Source: Macrobrachium rosenbergii
Lineage: Eukaryota; Arthropoda; Malacostraca; Decapoda; Palaemonidae
NCBI RefSeq assembly: GCF_040412425.1
Contig: NC_089749.1
Location: forward strand, 9,811,162 to 9,875,161
Length of the DNA stretch: 64,000 bases
Direction of reading: 5' to 3'
Shown here: positions 49,601 through 59,149 of the stretch, piece after piece
Numbering within the stretch: the stretch's first letter is position 1
How the letters are laid out: each line of letters begins with the position of its first letter
Position numbers and translations under genes: made by a program
Notes under the pieces: generated by a model
Databases searched by the model: none
Seen by the model: the letters and a program-made list of their open reading frames with translations, nothing else
Told to the model about the DNA's origin: nothing

Positions 49601-51346
49601 AAAATTATTTCATATTGCAACTGCAAGGTTTTCCTCCTGTTACACCTGTCAAACCTACCTACTCTCAATTTCCTTTCCAGCGCTGAATGACCTCATAGGT
49701 CCCAGTTCTTGCCTTTTCCCTAAACTCTTTATTTCATTCTATTCCATTAGAAATTATAGCTGCATTTTTGTATTTTTTAAAAATTTTAATTTATTGTTCC
49801 TTTTTTCTGGGACCAGTATTATTCATGAGTGACCTTCCCCCCCCATACCCTATCTGTGGGAGTATTTATATTTGTTTACTCACATAAAAATAAAAAATAA
49901 AAAATAATGTAACAAAATTTTTCCAGTTTACTTTATTGTTCTATTTTTTTGTGGGACCAGTATTATTCAGGACTGACCTATAATAACCATATCTTTCTGG
50001 TAATTTGTTTTGTTTACTGATAAAAGTAAGAAAAACAATAAGGTAACAAAATCAAACCGTTGACGTTTTGTCTAATCGTTGTAGAAAATCATTACACTAA
50101 ACGCTGGGATACAATGGATCAGTGGCTCTTAATGCCTGAGATTACGCTGGCCTTATGCCAGCACGAGCTCTTGCTCCAAGAGCAACCAGTAAATATTAAA
50201 ATGTATTTATTTAGCGTTGACTTACAGTAAGTCGGTGACAATAACCCCATCCAGATCCTTGCTGTTGACTGATCGATGTTGACGAATGATAACCCATCCT
50301 GGTCGTAAATATTGACCTTCGCATTAACCAGGGAGTGTCGAGCGGGGGAGACACCCCAGCCAATCAGCAGCAAGGATCAGGCTGACGTCACTATGACCAC
50401 CTAGCCCAAGGCCAAGACAAGGTCTACCCGATTGGGTGGAGTTGCCTCCCGCCGGGGGTAACCACGTGGGCGATGACGTATCTTAGAGGTACTTGCTCGT
50501 TACGGCAATTCACCTGCTGACGTAATAAGAATGTAGACAAGGCTTCGCCTACATGGGGGATTTGGGGGGACGGGAGCAGACCTTCTCTTTCTCTTGGTCT
50601 TGACCTAGCCACTCTGCAACGTCACATAAATGCCTTGGTGACCCGCAATCGTGACCTACTGCAATGGGACGCGATATCTGCAGCCCGTTTTACTTACTAC
50701 AGTTATTTTCATTTATTTATATACTCGTATCTATTTTTTTCCTTGGGTTCCTAAAACAGATAAAAGCAAGACTGTGTCCAAACCTACGTATTGTTAATAT
50801 CTTCGATGAGACGATTGTAGTTTCCCTTCTGAATAAATTATGACCAGAAAAAATTAAATAAGACAAATAGAAAAGTGAAATACAATGTCAAATCTGTTGG
50901 TGCAGCCGTAATTTTTGATGAAATCTATTGTTATTACATCTATATATGGACATGCCTTGTGTTTTATACGTTAAGATTTTTTGCTAAGAATAATTATAAG
51001 ATCTTTAATTTGAGGAATAAAACTATAGAAGCGCATTAGTTACTCCAGTAGAGCTTTATTCTATAGTTATATATTTTTTAAATTCATATTTTTTCCAGAC
51101 GAAGCAATTTTCCTAAGTCGCTCTAGGTTCTTAATACTCCAGTTTGTAATGTTTTTTTTTTTTTTTACTTTCCTGCATATAATTAATTTATTCATTCATT
51201 TTTCTTTTTAATAAGCGAGATCTCTTCTTTTTGTGTTTTCCTTTACAATCTCTTGCTTCCTAATGAACTCCATAATATTCTTTCGAAGTTTCTTGGATTT
51301 TAAGTCAATGGCCCTTGCGGGCTTGTTTCATGAATAGGTTCATCTT

Positions 51347-51405
<59 letters not shown>

Positions 51406-52626
51406 TAATAATAATAATAATAATAAAATAAAACAAAAAATTCTTTCAGTTTTCTTCTGAAGATGGAAAGATTCCACAAGATTCTGTATAAATTGTTTTC
51501 TTGTAAATATTTACATACTACTTGAATCTCGAGACTTTCAGGTCCTAACTCATGACCCTTTTTCACAGTTAGGACCTGGAAAGTTTTGAGATTCAAGTAA
51601 TATGTAAATATTTACAAGTAAACAAGTTATACAGGAATCTTGGGTTTCTATTTAATAATAATAATAACACATAATAATAATAATAATACACACACACACA
51701 ATAATAATAATAATAATAATACCAGAAAGGGTACGTAATATTTCAGAGTCTCTTGGTCAACTATAAGCAATATTTTTTTAATAATTTTTCCGATCAGTAA
51801 ATAAAAAAAATTCTCCATTCCAGAGTCTTCTAATCCAGTACCAACGTGAACTCCTGTCGAAAATTCCCTATCCGCAGGTGAGTGTAAACTTGAGGTCAAT
51901 TAGGACAGGATAAAACCAGTTGCTCAGTCAAGTCTAAGTTACTGAGACAGATTTCAAAGACCCTGAAGTACAGTAGAGGAGACAAGAGATGGGCATACCC
52001 ACTTGCTGTTTAATAAAATCATTGTTTTTCTATCAGGAAATTACCCTAAAGTACAGCAGAAGAGAGAAAAGCTGGGTATACCCACTTGCTGTTTAATAAG
52101 ACCTTTAGCCCAGCAGGGGGAAGTGCCGTCAGTGCACCTCATGCGGTACACTGTAGGCATCGACTTATGTTTCTTTGCAGGGTGCCTTCCTTGGGCCCCT
52201 GGCTGCAACCCCTTTCGTTCCTTTTACTGTACTCCCTTTCATATTCCCTTTCTTCCATCTTACTTAGTGCAACTGAGAGGTTTTTCTCCTGTTACACCTT
52301 TCAAACCTTTTTACTGTCAATTTCCGTTTCAGCGCTGAATGAATTCATGGGTCCCAGTGCTTGGCCTTTGGCCTAAATTCTAGATTCAAATGAACTCAAT
52401 CAGACCTTTTGTTCTTCATTAACAGGAAGCTTAATAACTGTTTAATTGACAGGTAAAGGGATACGTCTACGACATGGGACGGTCGTCTCTCCTAGTCCGT
52501 CTGTACTGGAAGAAGACTCACTGTCACCCCTTGGACGGTGGAGAGTGCAAGAGGCAAAACTACTACGACCTGACGGAGGGATGTTCGAAGTACCTCTGCG
52601 ATGGACATGCTATTGTTTGGTCCTTC

Positions 52627-52629
<3 letters not shown>
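39591..52629 (+). CDS. Star-like protein, FkbM methyltransferase-fold family (paralog 2, frameshifted)
   Basis: Seven exons (39591-39726, 40421-40617, 46043-46239, 46670-46738, 49175-49342, 51824-51877, 52453-52629) align block by block with the divergent gene at 33767-36904. With one base restored in exon 3 the total is a multiple of three (about 332 residues). Without it, TGA at 46136-46138 stops translation after the GTFVEVGAVDGEF motif. Family features are kept: the Phe-x-Glu-x-Gly-Ala motif, EPDPRSF in the shifted frame, and a C-x7-C-x11-C-x4-C tail with spacing identical to paralog 1. The Asp-x-Glu-Gly motif is replaced by TIATGTSDD. Exon 1 is the least certain: its hydrophobic run (GLIVLALLWL) is short, but its phase and Cys placement fit. 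Either a recent pseudogene or an assembly base error; I lean to the latter because the rest is intact. Confidence 0.8.
40261..40350. repeat. (AT)n microsatellite in intron 1 of Star-like paralog 2
   Basis: AT repeat of about 90 bases with small interruptions and a short (AC)n, 70 bases upstream of exon 2. Confidence 0.95.
40421..40617 (+). CDS. Star-like paralog 2, exon 2
   Basis: Acceptor ctcccag, donor aga|gtgagt; 197 bp, phase 1 in and 0 out. It encodes CISTHLSGAPTWNDSDLIEA, then FAWRELADWTRMQKMLLELW. It matches paralog 1 exon 2 but is 20 codons shorter, lacking the Gly/Glu-rich end. Confidence 0.85.
42425..42493. repeat. (GA)n microsatellite
   Basis: An uninterrupted run of nearly 70 bases; a short opposite (CT)n occurs 95 bases later (42587-42606). 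Confidence 0.95.
43087..43480 (-). mobile_element. LINE 3' end, inverted copy 1
   Basis: Reading the minus strand: RT C-terminal motif SQCHRSFIPCTVGLRNNLPS, then a 3' UTR with the family landmark and a short (AAT)n tail (plus-strand attattattattcagtag). Motifs of the type FIPxTxxLWNxLP mark the tail of many non-LTR reverse transcriptases. 5' truncated and decayed. Confidence 0.65.
43790..44130 (+). mobile_element. LINE 3' end, direct copy 2
   Basis: The best-preserved copy: FVPHTVGLWNSLPEDAVQLK, then PEKFKRRCDALLP and TAA at 43895-43897, followed by the 3' UTR landmark ggaagcttgaattccaagtc at 44051 and cttgttccatatgaataggg. Only the RT C-terminus and 3' UTR are present. Confidence 0.75.
44446..44870 (-). 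mobile_element. LINE 3' end, inverted copy 3 with long (AAT)n tail
   Basis: On the plus strand (ATT)n at 44446-44503 precedes attcagtagatgcaacctat, the reverse-complemented 3' UTR and the minus-strand RT tail QRSFIPHTAGLWKSPWG. The trinucleotide run sits exactly at the element's 3' end. Confidence 0.75.
45045..45380 (+). mobile_element. LINE 3' end, direct copy 4
   Basis: tcctttattcctcataccac (RT tail, frameshifted), then caagcgaaatgcaatacacc, and a shortened 3' UTR ending at an (AAT)n tract (45338-45374). It is more diverged than copies 2 and 3. Confidence 0.6.
45490..46010. repeat. Degenerate tandem array
   Basis: The phrases tttctagcaaacttcaa, gaattttgcgcaaa, tggaaatacttta and cgcatttcta recur several times in partly changed order, with unit lengths of about 50-190 bp. 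The array ends about 30 bases before exon 3 of the Star-like gene, at a short (ATT)n. Confidence 0.7.
46043..46239 (+). CDS. Star-like paralog 2, exon 3 (FkbM core, one-base deficit)
   Basis: Acceptor aatcag, probable donor ggg|gtgcgc. It encodes PPGTFVEVGAVDGEFMRQTL then LLERN; after about 46120 the frame shifts by one base and continues as TGLLTEPDPRSFARLRESRR. Exon length is 197, one short of the 198 needed for phase 0 on both sides. TGA at 46136-46138 is in the unshifted frame. Confidence 0.82.
46269..46384. repeat. Long (AT)n microsatellite in intron 3
   Basis: AT run of over 100 bases with minor interruptions, followed by (TTC)n, (AAT)n at 46471-46510 and (ATT)n at 46592-46623. These low-complexity blocks fill nearly all of the 430-bp intron between exons 3 and 4. 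Confidence 0.95.
46670..46738 (+). CDS. Star-like paralog 2, exon 4
   Basis: Acceptor taccag, donor cag|gtaatt; 69 bp, phase 0, encoding DLPPKLQPIMLARSRLADEV plus three residues. Paralog 1 has DLPEHFLQLLMARSKLE here. In-frame sequence just upstream (TFWLIYQ) resembles paralog 1's KFWLRDL, but no AG acceptor precedes it, so the exon seems to have been shortened to an internal acceptor. Confidence 0.75.
46830..47235. repeat. Tandem array, about 85-95-bp unit x 5
   Basis: The phrase tatggcacaactttcataatttattc, with variants, recurs about every 85-95 bases, separated by the alternating filler tagaaaatttacaagtaa. It begins about 90 bases after exon 4 of the Star-like gene. Confidence 0.75.
47345..47722 (+). 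repeat. Dispersed repeat family B, longest copy
   Basis: Landmarks in order: ggtttctccggcgcaatcga, ggtataatgctgtatga, gccgtggtggcctgtg, the facing arms ctgcggctagagggctgcaa and ttgcagccctctagcctcag, then gacggacagacaaagccgg. It is the fullest of three copies (about 380 bp), with an additional block (ccaccgaaaacagatccatc) not present in copy 2. Confidence 0.85.
48376..48422. repeat. (GAA)n microsatellite
   Basis: Nearly 50 bases of pure GAA, a purine-only tract. A short (CG)n/(CA)n alternating tract follows at 48502-48522. Confidence 0.95.
48640..48890 (+). mobile_element. Decayed LINE reverse transcriptase C-terminus
   Basis: The plus strand reads MDQKVLRWFGHVERKEEDRL and then degrades with stops. 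LRWFGHVxR is the same motif as in the fragment at 7437-7758 but clearly a different copy. It lies inside intron 4 of Star-like paralog 2. Confidence 0.65.
48895..49110. repeat. Tandem array, about 80-bp unit x 3
   Basis: The unit contains gttttgtcaaccagggattg, acccacaactcagccattga, aagactgaatgtagcag and taaccag. It ends about 65 bases upstream of exon 5 of Star-like paralog 2. Confidence 0.85.
49175..49342 (+). CDS. Star-like paralog 2, exon 5
   Basis: Acceptor ttcgcag; 168 bp, phase 0. It encodes EINHGSKVYVKCAPLSTLLL, then KMTRVDLLTIATGTSDDRG. The donor, at the exact position used in paralog 1, reads aag|gtctgg, a poor donor. No better GT lies nearby in a compatible phase. Confidence 0.8.
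49428..49740 (+). repeat. Dispersed repeat family A, full copy
   Basis: It begins near ccccgtaagggggtagcgcc and runs through cagtgcacctcacggggtgc, cccttcggccccctagctgc, ctcctgttacacctg and cagcgctgaatgacctcata to about 49740. It lies about 85 bases after exon 5 of the Star-like gene. Confidence 0.85.
51175..51427 (+). mobile_element. LINE 3' UTR with (AAT)n tail, copy 5
   Basis: It holds the 3' UTR landmark (ttttaagtcaatggcccttg, cttgtttcatgaataggtt) followed by (AAT)n at 51349-51426 with one interruption. No RT tail is recognisable. Confidence 0.65.
51478..51642. repeat. Long inverted repeat (hairpin), about 72-75-bp arms
   Basis: The left arm 51478-51549 and right arm 51568-51642 are near-complementary (ttgtaaatatttacat and gtcctaac pair with atgtaaatatttacaa and gttaggac) around an 18-base loop. 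It sits between two (AAT)n tracts in intron 5 of Star-like paralog 2. A MITE-like fold-back element is the simplest reading; a small-RNA hairpin is possible. Confidence 0.85.
51824..51877 (+). CDS. Star-like paralog 2, exon 6
   Basis: Acceptor attccag, donor cag|gtgagt; 54 bp, phase 0, encoding SLLIQYQRELLSKIPYPQ, which aligns without gaps with GLLVHFPTGRLFKEPYPT of paralog 1. Confidence 0.82.
52100..52385 (+). repeat. Dispersed repeat family A, full copy inside intron 6
   Basis: Landmarks cagtgcacctcatgcggtac, tgtaggcat, cttgggcccctggctgcaac, ctcctgttacacctttc and cagcgctgaatgaattcatg are in family order. It makes up half of the extra intron of Star-like paralog 2. Confidence 0.85.
52453..52629 (+). 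CDS. Star-like paralog 2, terminal exon (Cys-rich tail)
   Basis: Acceptor ttgacag; 177 bp to TAG 52627-52629. It encodes VKGYVYDMGRSSLLVRLYWK, then the tail THCHPLDGGECKRQ...GCSKYLC ending VWSF. Cys spacing is the same as in paralog 1. A (GA)n microsatellite starts within the stop codon context. Confidence 0.88.
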
Positions 52630-52673
<44 letters not shown>

Positions 52674-52708
52674 TACGACAACAATTTTTCACCTTCTAAA
52701 GGAAGGCA

Positions 52709-52779
<71 letters not shown>

Positions 52780-52789
52780 ACAACAATCT

Positions 52790-53180
52790 TTCACTTTCTG
52801 AAGAAGAGTTTTTACACTTTTACTTTTAAAGAAGGGCCTTTCACTTTCAGTTGTAAACGAATCTTTTCCTTTCACTCTTAAAGAAGGGGTTTTCATTTTC
52901 ACTTTTAAAGGGGGGGGCCCCCCTTTCACTTTCACTTTTGAAGGGGAGTTTTCAATTTCACTTTTAAAGGAGGGTCTTTTACTTTTACTCTTAAAGAAGG
53001 GGTTTTCACTTTCACTTTTGAAGGGGAGCTTCCACTTTCACTTTTAAAGAAGGGTCTTTTACTTTTACTCTTAAAGAAGGGGTTTTCACTTTTACTTTTA
53101 AAGGGAGCCTTTCACTTTCACTCTTAAAGAAGGGATTTTCACTTTCACTTTTAAAGGGGATCCTTTCACTTTTACATGAG
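52790..53180. repeat. Tandem array, about 34-bp unit, roughly 11 copies
   Basis: The unit resembles cactttcacttttaaagaag followed by gggttttcactttc. It lies between two (GA)n tracts, directly after the Star-like stop, probably within the 3' UTR or just beyond. Confidence 0.85.
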
Positions 53181-53218
53181 GAATTGCTAGTTTTAAAGCA
53201 AGACCAGGTAGGAAGGGC

Positions 53219-53292
<74 letters not shown>

Positions 53293-53540
53293 CTGACTAC
53301 TGCATTTTACATCTAATTTTTGTTAATTTGACGAGCTTTGTAAGCTGCTTACCTGGCAATGCCTTTTAACATTCAGACACAATTATCCAAATCGCCTTCG
53401 CTTTATTTCAGTAAACATTATATTTTCCTCTCTGACAAAACTGCAAAAAACATTAGCTGAGAGTAAAAATGAAACTTATATTTATAACGAAAATAAATAA
53501 AGTTGATCACACAACAGCAACAATTAGCAGGAGTTGAAAT

Positions 53541-53658
53541 GGAGAAGAAAAAATCCACAGTTATGTATGGGCACAAATATATTTTTAAAAATATATCTCT
53601 GTACATATTTATCTTTATATACATTTGTACCCATACATAACTGTGGATTTGTTTCTCC
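53541..53658. repeat. Inverted repeat (hairpin), about 40-bp arms
   Basis: Arms 53541-53580 and 53619-53658 pair (aaatccacagttatgtatgg with ccatacataactgtggattt) with an AT-rich loop, and (ATT)n follows immediately. Fold-back MITE-like. Confidence 0.85.
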
Positions 53659-54191
53659 GTTATTGTTATTATTATTGTTATTATTATTATTATTATTATT
53701 ATTTATTATTTTTTTTATCACAGTCATCCTATTGGACTGGGTGGTTTTTATAGTGTGGGGTTCCTGGTTGCATCCTGCCTCCTCAGGAGTCCATCACTTT
53801 TCTAACTACGTGCGCTGGAGCTACTTCAGCATCTACTGTATATCATTATTATTATTATTATTATTACAGAATAATAACAGAGGTATATGTTGTTCAATAC
53901 TTCCTCGCACAATGGAGGACAAGGAAAACAGAATAGCATTAGGCTTTTGGTACTGCCTCGACCCCCTTTCAGAAAAAATTTATTAGGTTCTGGTTAAGCG
54001 CCGATATAAGGAAAATTCAGCATCTTCGAAACAAGATTCACAAAAATAGAAAAATACGACCAATCTAATCTGGATTCCGTGACGTTTCTGGTTAATTCAT
54101 GTTATTTGTCTTGTTAATTAAAGCAGCTCGGAGTATCCGACCTTTTTAAACGACACGTTTTACCATAAAGAGAGATAGATAGAATATATAA

Positions 54192-54477
54192 TTTAGGCCG
54201 AAAGTCAAGCGCTGCGACCTATGAGGTCATTCAGCGCTGAAAGGGAAATTGACAGTAAGAAGGTTTTAAAAGGTGTAACAGGAGGAAAACCTCGCAGTTG
54301 CACTATGAAACATTGTTAGAAGACGGTGGAAAGTAAAATGGAAGAAAGAATATCAATGGAGGTACAGTAAACGGAACGAAAGGGGCTGCAGCTAGAGGCC
54401 GAAGGGACGCCGCTGGAAAGAATCTCGAGTATTGCCTACAGTGCACCTCTCGCGGATACTACCCCGATACGGGGCGT
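54192..54477 (-). repeat. Dispersed repeat family A, inverted full copy
   Basis: Reverse complement order: aggccgaaagtcaagcgctg, gaggtcattcagcgctga, gtgtaacaggaggaaaacct, gctagaggccgaagggac, gcctacagtgcacctctcgc. Confidence 0.85.
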
Positions 54478-54909
54478 GTTTACCATAAAAAATTTGAAAT
54501 GCTTTGTAATTTAAAATGTGGTTGGCAAAACTTTCATTATTAAATATGGCAAAATTATATATATATTTATTTGAGTAATCCCTGGTGTTCTACAATTCTC
54601 CAAGGCAGGCTTGTTCCCGTGTAGCCCATATATGATTTATCGCACCCCTAATGCAAGGTATAAAGTGCCCGAGCCAATATCTTGGGGCGTTTCCTTATAA
54701 CCGTAAATATTAGTGGCAGCGGATCAGATGGTGTGTCGGTGGCTTAGAATGAAAGGGCTGCCTCTGCCTAAAGTTTTGGTAATCTTGTTCTTCATGCTGT
54801 TCAGGTATGGAATTTGGTTTTATTTTATTTGACTTTCGGTCTTTCAATGTGGGTATGGAAGAATATGATTTATGTGACACAACACTCAGTGACACAAACA
54901 CATATATAA

Positions 54910-55013
<104 letters not shown>

Positions 55014-55167
55014 AAGAAAACTTATTGATGCTACTAAGGCAATTTTTCAACGTAATTGTATATGAGAAAAACTAGGCCTAAAAGTGTATATATATTTAGA
55101 TAAATAATATATATATATATACATTATAAATAATCAACACACAATCATTTGCGGAACAGAAATAAAT

Positions 55168-55240
55168 TTCTGACTCACATCAGATCGAACCCAAGTCTTT
55201 CAATTGAAAGACCTGGGGTCGATCCTGACGTGAATCAGAA
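55168..55240. repeat. Near-perfect palindrome, about 36-bp arms, no loop
   Basis: Centred on caattg at 55201-55206; the arms carry gatcgaaccc and ggggtcgatc. A short (AT)n follows directly. Confidence 0.85.
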
Positions 55241-55241
55241 A

Positions 55242-55290
<49 letters not shown>

Positions 55291-55319
55291 GTATGTATAC
55301 ACATATACATATATTGCTG

Positions 55320-55382
<63 letters not shown>

Positions 55383-55799
55383 AGATACTCAAGATGGTTA
55401 TGTTTTGTTTATAAGAATACACTTGTAAAATTCACTTAAACGAACTGAAGACGAAGCAATACCAAATATTCCAACCTTTCCACATGACTTGCCGCTGAAC
55501 TATCTATAAAACAGTAAATTAAGAACCACAAAAAAAAAAACAGTCTAAACAAACAATTACCAAAATGAGCCATAACAAAAGAGGACCATCGATTTATAAG
55601 AACAAATTCGGAGCGAAATAAAAATGACTGTTTATAAAAACTGCGAAAGGAACAAATAAAAAAATATCCTACCTAGTTACAAGAATTGCAGACGAAGTAT
55701 TATGACAAATATTACCTATTCCTAGGAGCCAAATACAATACGATATAAAAAAAAGATGCCCACATGAAATAAAAACGAAAAATATCTTGTATTCACAAA

Positions 55800-56390
55800 G
55801 CAATAAACTGTTATTTATCATTGCTAACCTAGTCTTAATTAAGTTTATTCAAACCTATCTTATATGCAAAAAACAATAAATTCTGTTATTTATCATTAGA
55901 AACTTATTTATTTATTCAAACCTTAGAAACCTAGTTCTTAATTTATCATTTTATTTTAATTCATTTTTATATGCAAAAAACAATAAATTGTTGTTTATCA
56001 TTAGAAACCTAGTCTTAATTCATTTTATTCAAACCTATCTTATATAGAAAAAAAAACAATAAATTATTCAAACCCATCTCATATAAAAAAAATTAATTCT
56101 GTTACCATATCAAACCTAGTCTTAATTCCTTTCATTCAAACCTATCTTATATGCAAAAAACAATAAATTCTGTAATTTATCATTAGAAACCTAGTCTTAA
56201 TTCATTTTATTCAAACCTATCTTATATAGAAAAAAACAATAAATTATTCAAACCCATCTCATATAAAAAAAACAATAAATTTTGTTACCATATCAAACCT
56301 AGTCTTAATTCCTGTTATTCAAACCTATCTTATATAAGAACAAATAATAAATTCTATTATTTATCATTGTAAACTTAGTCTTCATTCATT
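55800..56390. repeat. Degenerate tandem array, about 55-140-bp units
   Basis: The phrases aacctagtcttaattc, attcaaacctatcttatat and aaaaaacaataaatt recur in alternating order at least six times with internal deletions. AATAAA-like motifs are part of the repeat and not evidence for a gene end. Confidence 0.8.
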
Positions 56391-56657
56391 TGACTGGAAT
56401 CTTCACCTCTTGAATATTCCACATAACTTAAAAATTCACAAATGTTTACACTGGCAGTTCAGCGTTTACTTACTGATTCATGAGGTACAGTGACACTCAC
56501 TGAAGTCTGAAGCAAGCACATGCCCAGGTGACTGACAGGTGAGTGTAAAGGCACGCGCTTGCGCGCACGTGAAAGCACACAGGTATGTAATGACATAGCG
56601 TGCATATTGTAACCCTCTTGTTTAGATGTATTTTTCTTTTCTTTCTCTCTCTTTCTT

Positions 56658-56711
<54 letters not shown>

Positions 56712-56743
56712 GAGAGAGAGAGAGTTAATATGTGTTAAGTCAT

Positions 56744-56818
<75 letters not shown>

Positions 56819-56928
56819 GTATAACCACGGCGGTAAGTAAATAATTCTAATCAATTTCAATTGATGTTAATCAAGCCAAAGAACGTTGGTTTTCCCCATA
56901 GTAAATTCTTCTCTCTCTCAGAGAAAAC

Positions 56929-56992
<64 letters not shown>

Positions 56993-57058
56993 CTGAATAC
57001 AAGGGAAATCAATCGAAAGGGGTTTGATAGAAGCACTGCTTAAGACTAAAGTCAATCC

Positions 57059-57120
<62 letters not shown>

Positions 57121-57279
57121 TATGTTATTCAGTATTGAAGCAGAACAACAGCCGAGTTGAAATAATTATATGATATTCATTAGAGTTGAGGGAAGCTTGT
57201 TCATATTTTGTTTCTTAGGTCTAATAAATAGTTTCTTCGCCCGTGGCGCCAATAGGGTTCCCCTGAATAGGTCTTTTAT

Positions 57280-57325
<46 letters not shown>

Positions 57326-57433
57326 GGGTTCGAATTCATGTTTCGAGTATTAGACTCATATATGGAAGCTATTGTCTAGCCGGCAACTACTCAGAAGAAT
57401 GACAAAGAATAATTGATTTTTTTTCACTAACAG

Positions 57434-57511
<78 letters not shown>

Positions 57512-57877
57512 CTTTTTTTCATACTGATTTTTTTCCCCTGTCTTTCAATTCTGCAAAGCGGTTGGGTTTGGTTTACCGTAGTGCAATTATCGGTCACGAC
57601 AAGACTGTAAAAGGTGCACAGTACATAAACAAAGAAGAGGGCGAGGTAAAAACAAAAGGAACGAAGAAAGAGGCAAAAGAGAAAACAACAAAAAAGAAAC
57701 AAATTGGTGTTTAATAAAAGAAGGAAACAAAGAAAAATAAGGAGGGTGGCGTGTGCGGGGAGAGGGGAAAAGTCTAGAGGAATCTGGCATCTTTTGCTTA
57801 CGTCATCAGAGAGGCTATGACGCAAATGCCCGCTGTCGCTTGAGTGCTAATGCCTCTCTCATCAGGTCTTTCTGTTT

Positions 57878-57921
<44 letters not shown>

Positions 57922-58083
57922 GTACACAAATATCCCCAAACTTCATGGTGCATTTTCAGAAGCCGGTTAATGTACATATGTCTGCCTAATACCTTTGTAA
58001 AAGGGATGAAAGCAATATTCTGCCGCCGAGTACGAAACGAAAAAATCTAACAAGGAGTGTTAAGACATAATGAATATGAAACT

Positions 58084-58143
<60 letters not shown>

Positions 58144-58288
58144 AGTTCTCTATCTTTCGATATGTAAACCAAATGAGGGGGGAGTTTAGATTTATGGTGC
58201 AGGCATGAGTCTAGAACTTTGCTTTTGAATTTACCAGAGAATTGGTCTTAGACTGCCTTTACTGAACCTGTTTAATGTATGTGAGGGA

Positions 58289-58334
<46 letters not shown>

Positions 58335-58339
<5 letters not shown>

Positions 58340-58380
58340 CCTACTGAGATATATATATATATACCTCTCAGTAGGCCTAT
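58335..58380. repeat. Short perfect inverted repeat within (AT)n
   Basis: The arms ataggcctactgaga and tctcagtaggcctat flank an AT loop. Confidence 0.9.
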
Positions 58381-58764
58381 TAATTTATAAATACTTGCCA
58401 GGCCTTTCTCCTAATTCAGGATAATTAGTTTATTATAAAAACATGGAACAAGACAAATTACCCTTGACTTAGTAAAGATAATGATAAATACAGCAAAATA
58501 TTGAGAAAAATTAATCTAAAAGAATACTTACCATAAATTTATTTTAATATTCGTCATTTTATGCTTTATCATCTATTGCCAAAGTGGAACATTTCAAAGC
58601 CTTTCAATACCGCCAAAGATTTATGCCATGAACTCCAAGTTATCATTTATAAAGAGAGAAAAAAAGATTATAAACTAAAAATTACTTTTGGTAGGTCTAT
58701 GGACACCGAAAACGAGATACACAAAAAAATCAAGATTGAGATACTATCCATTAATTCAATATTC

Positions 58765-58827
<63 letters not shown>

Positions 58828-59149
58828 TATTCTTTCCCCTGGGTGGCTCGAGGGGCGTGAGCGAGTATTGATTGCTTCTCTCCTGCCCACTCGGCATCAT
58901 CCTTGCCAAGCGTTTCTAGCCCGTTACCTTTTTACACGTTTAGTCTTTTTCTCCTCTCTCTCTTTCTCCCTCTGTCTGTCTCTCTCTCTTCTATCGCACT
59001 TGCACCAGATATTAATGTAATTCCCGGGAAAAGATCGAGCTTTTCTCGGTCTTAAATTGCTTGCTGCGTTCGGGATCATCTGTGAGAAACGTGTCCCGAC
59101 CAACCAACCGCCCTTTTTCTCTCTCTCTCTCTCTCTCTCCCTCTCTCGG

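Noticed and set aside
57427..57825. Open frame of 132 residues rich in Ser-Leu runs
   Set aside because: The runs come from a (GA)n microsatellite read on the minus strand; the rest is low complexity and has no splice or homology support. The same applies to other Glu-Arg and Leu-Ser frames in 52.4-61.5 kb.
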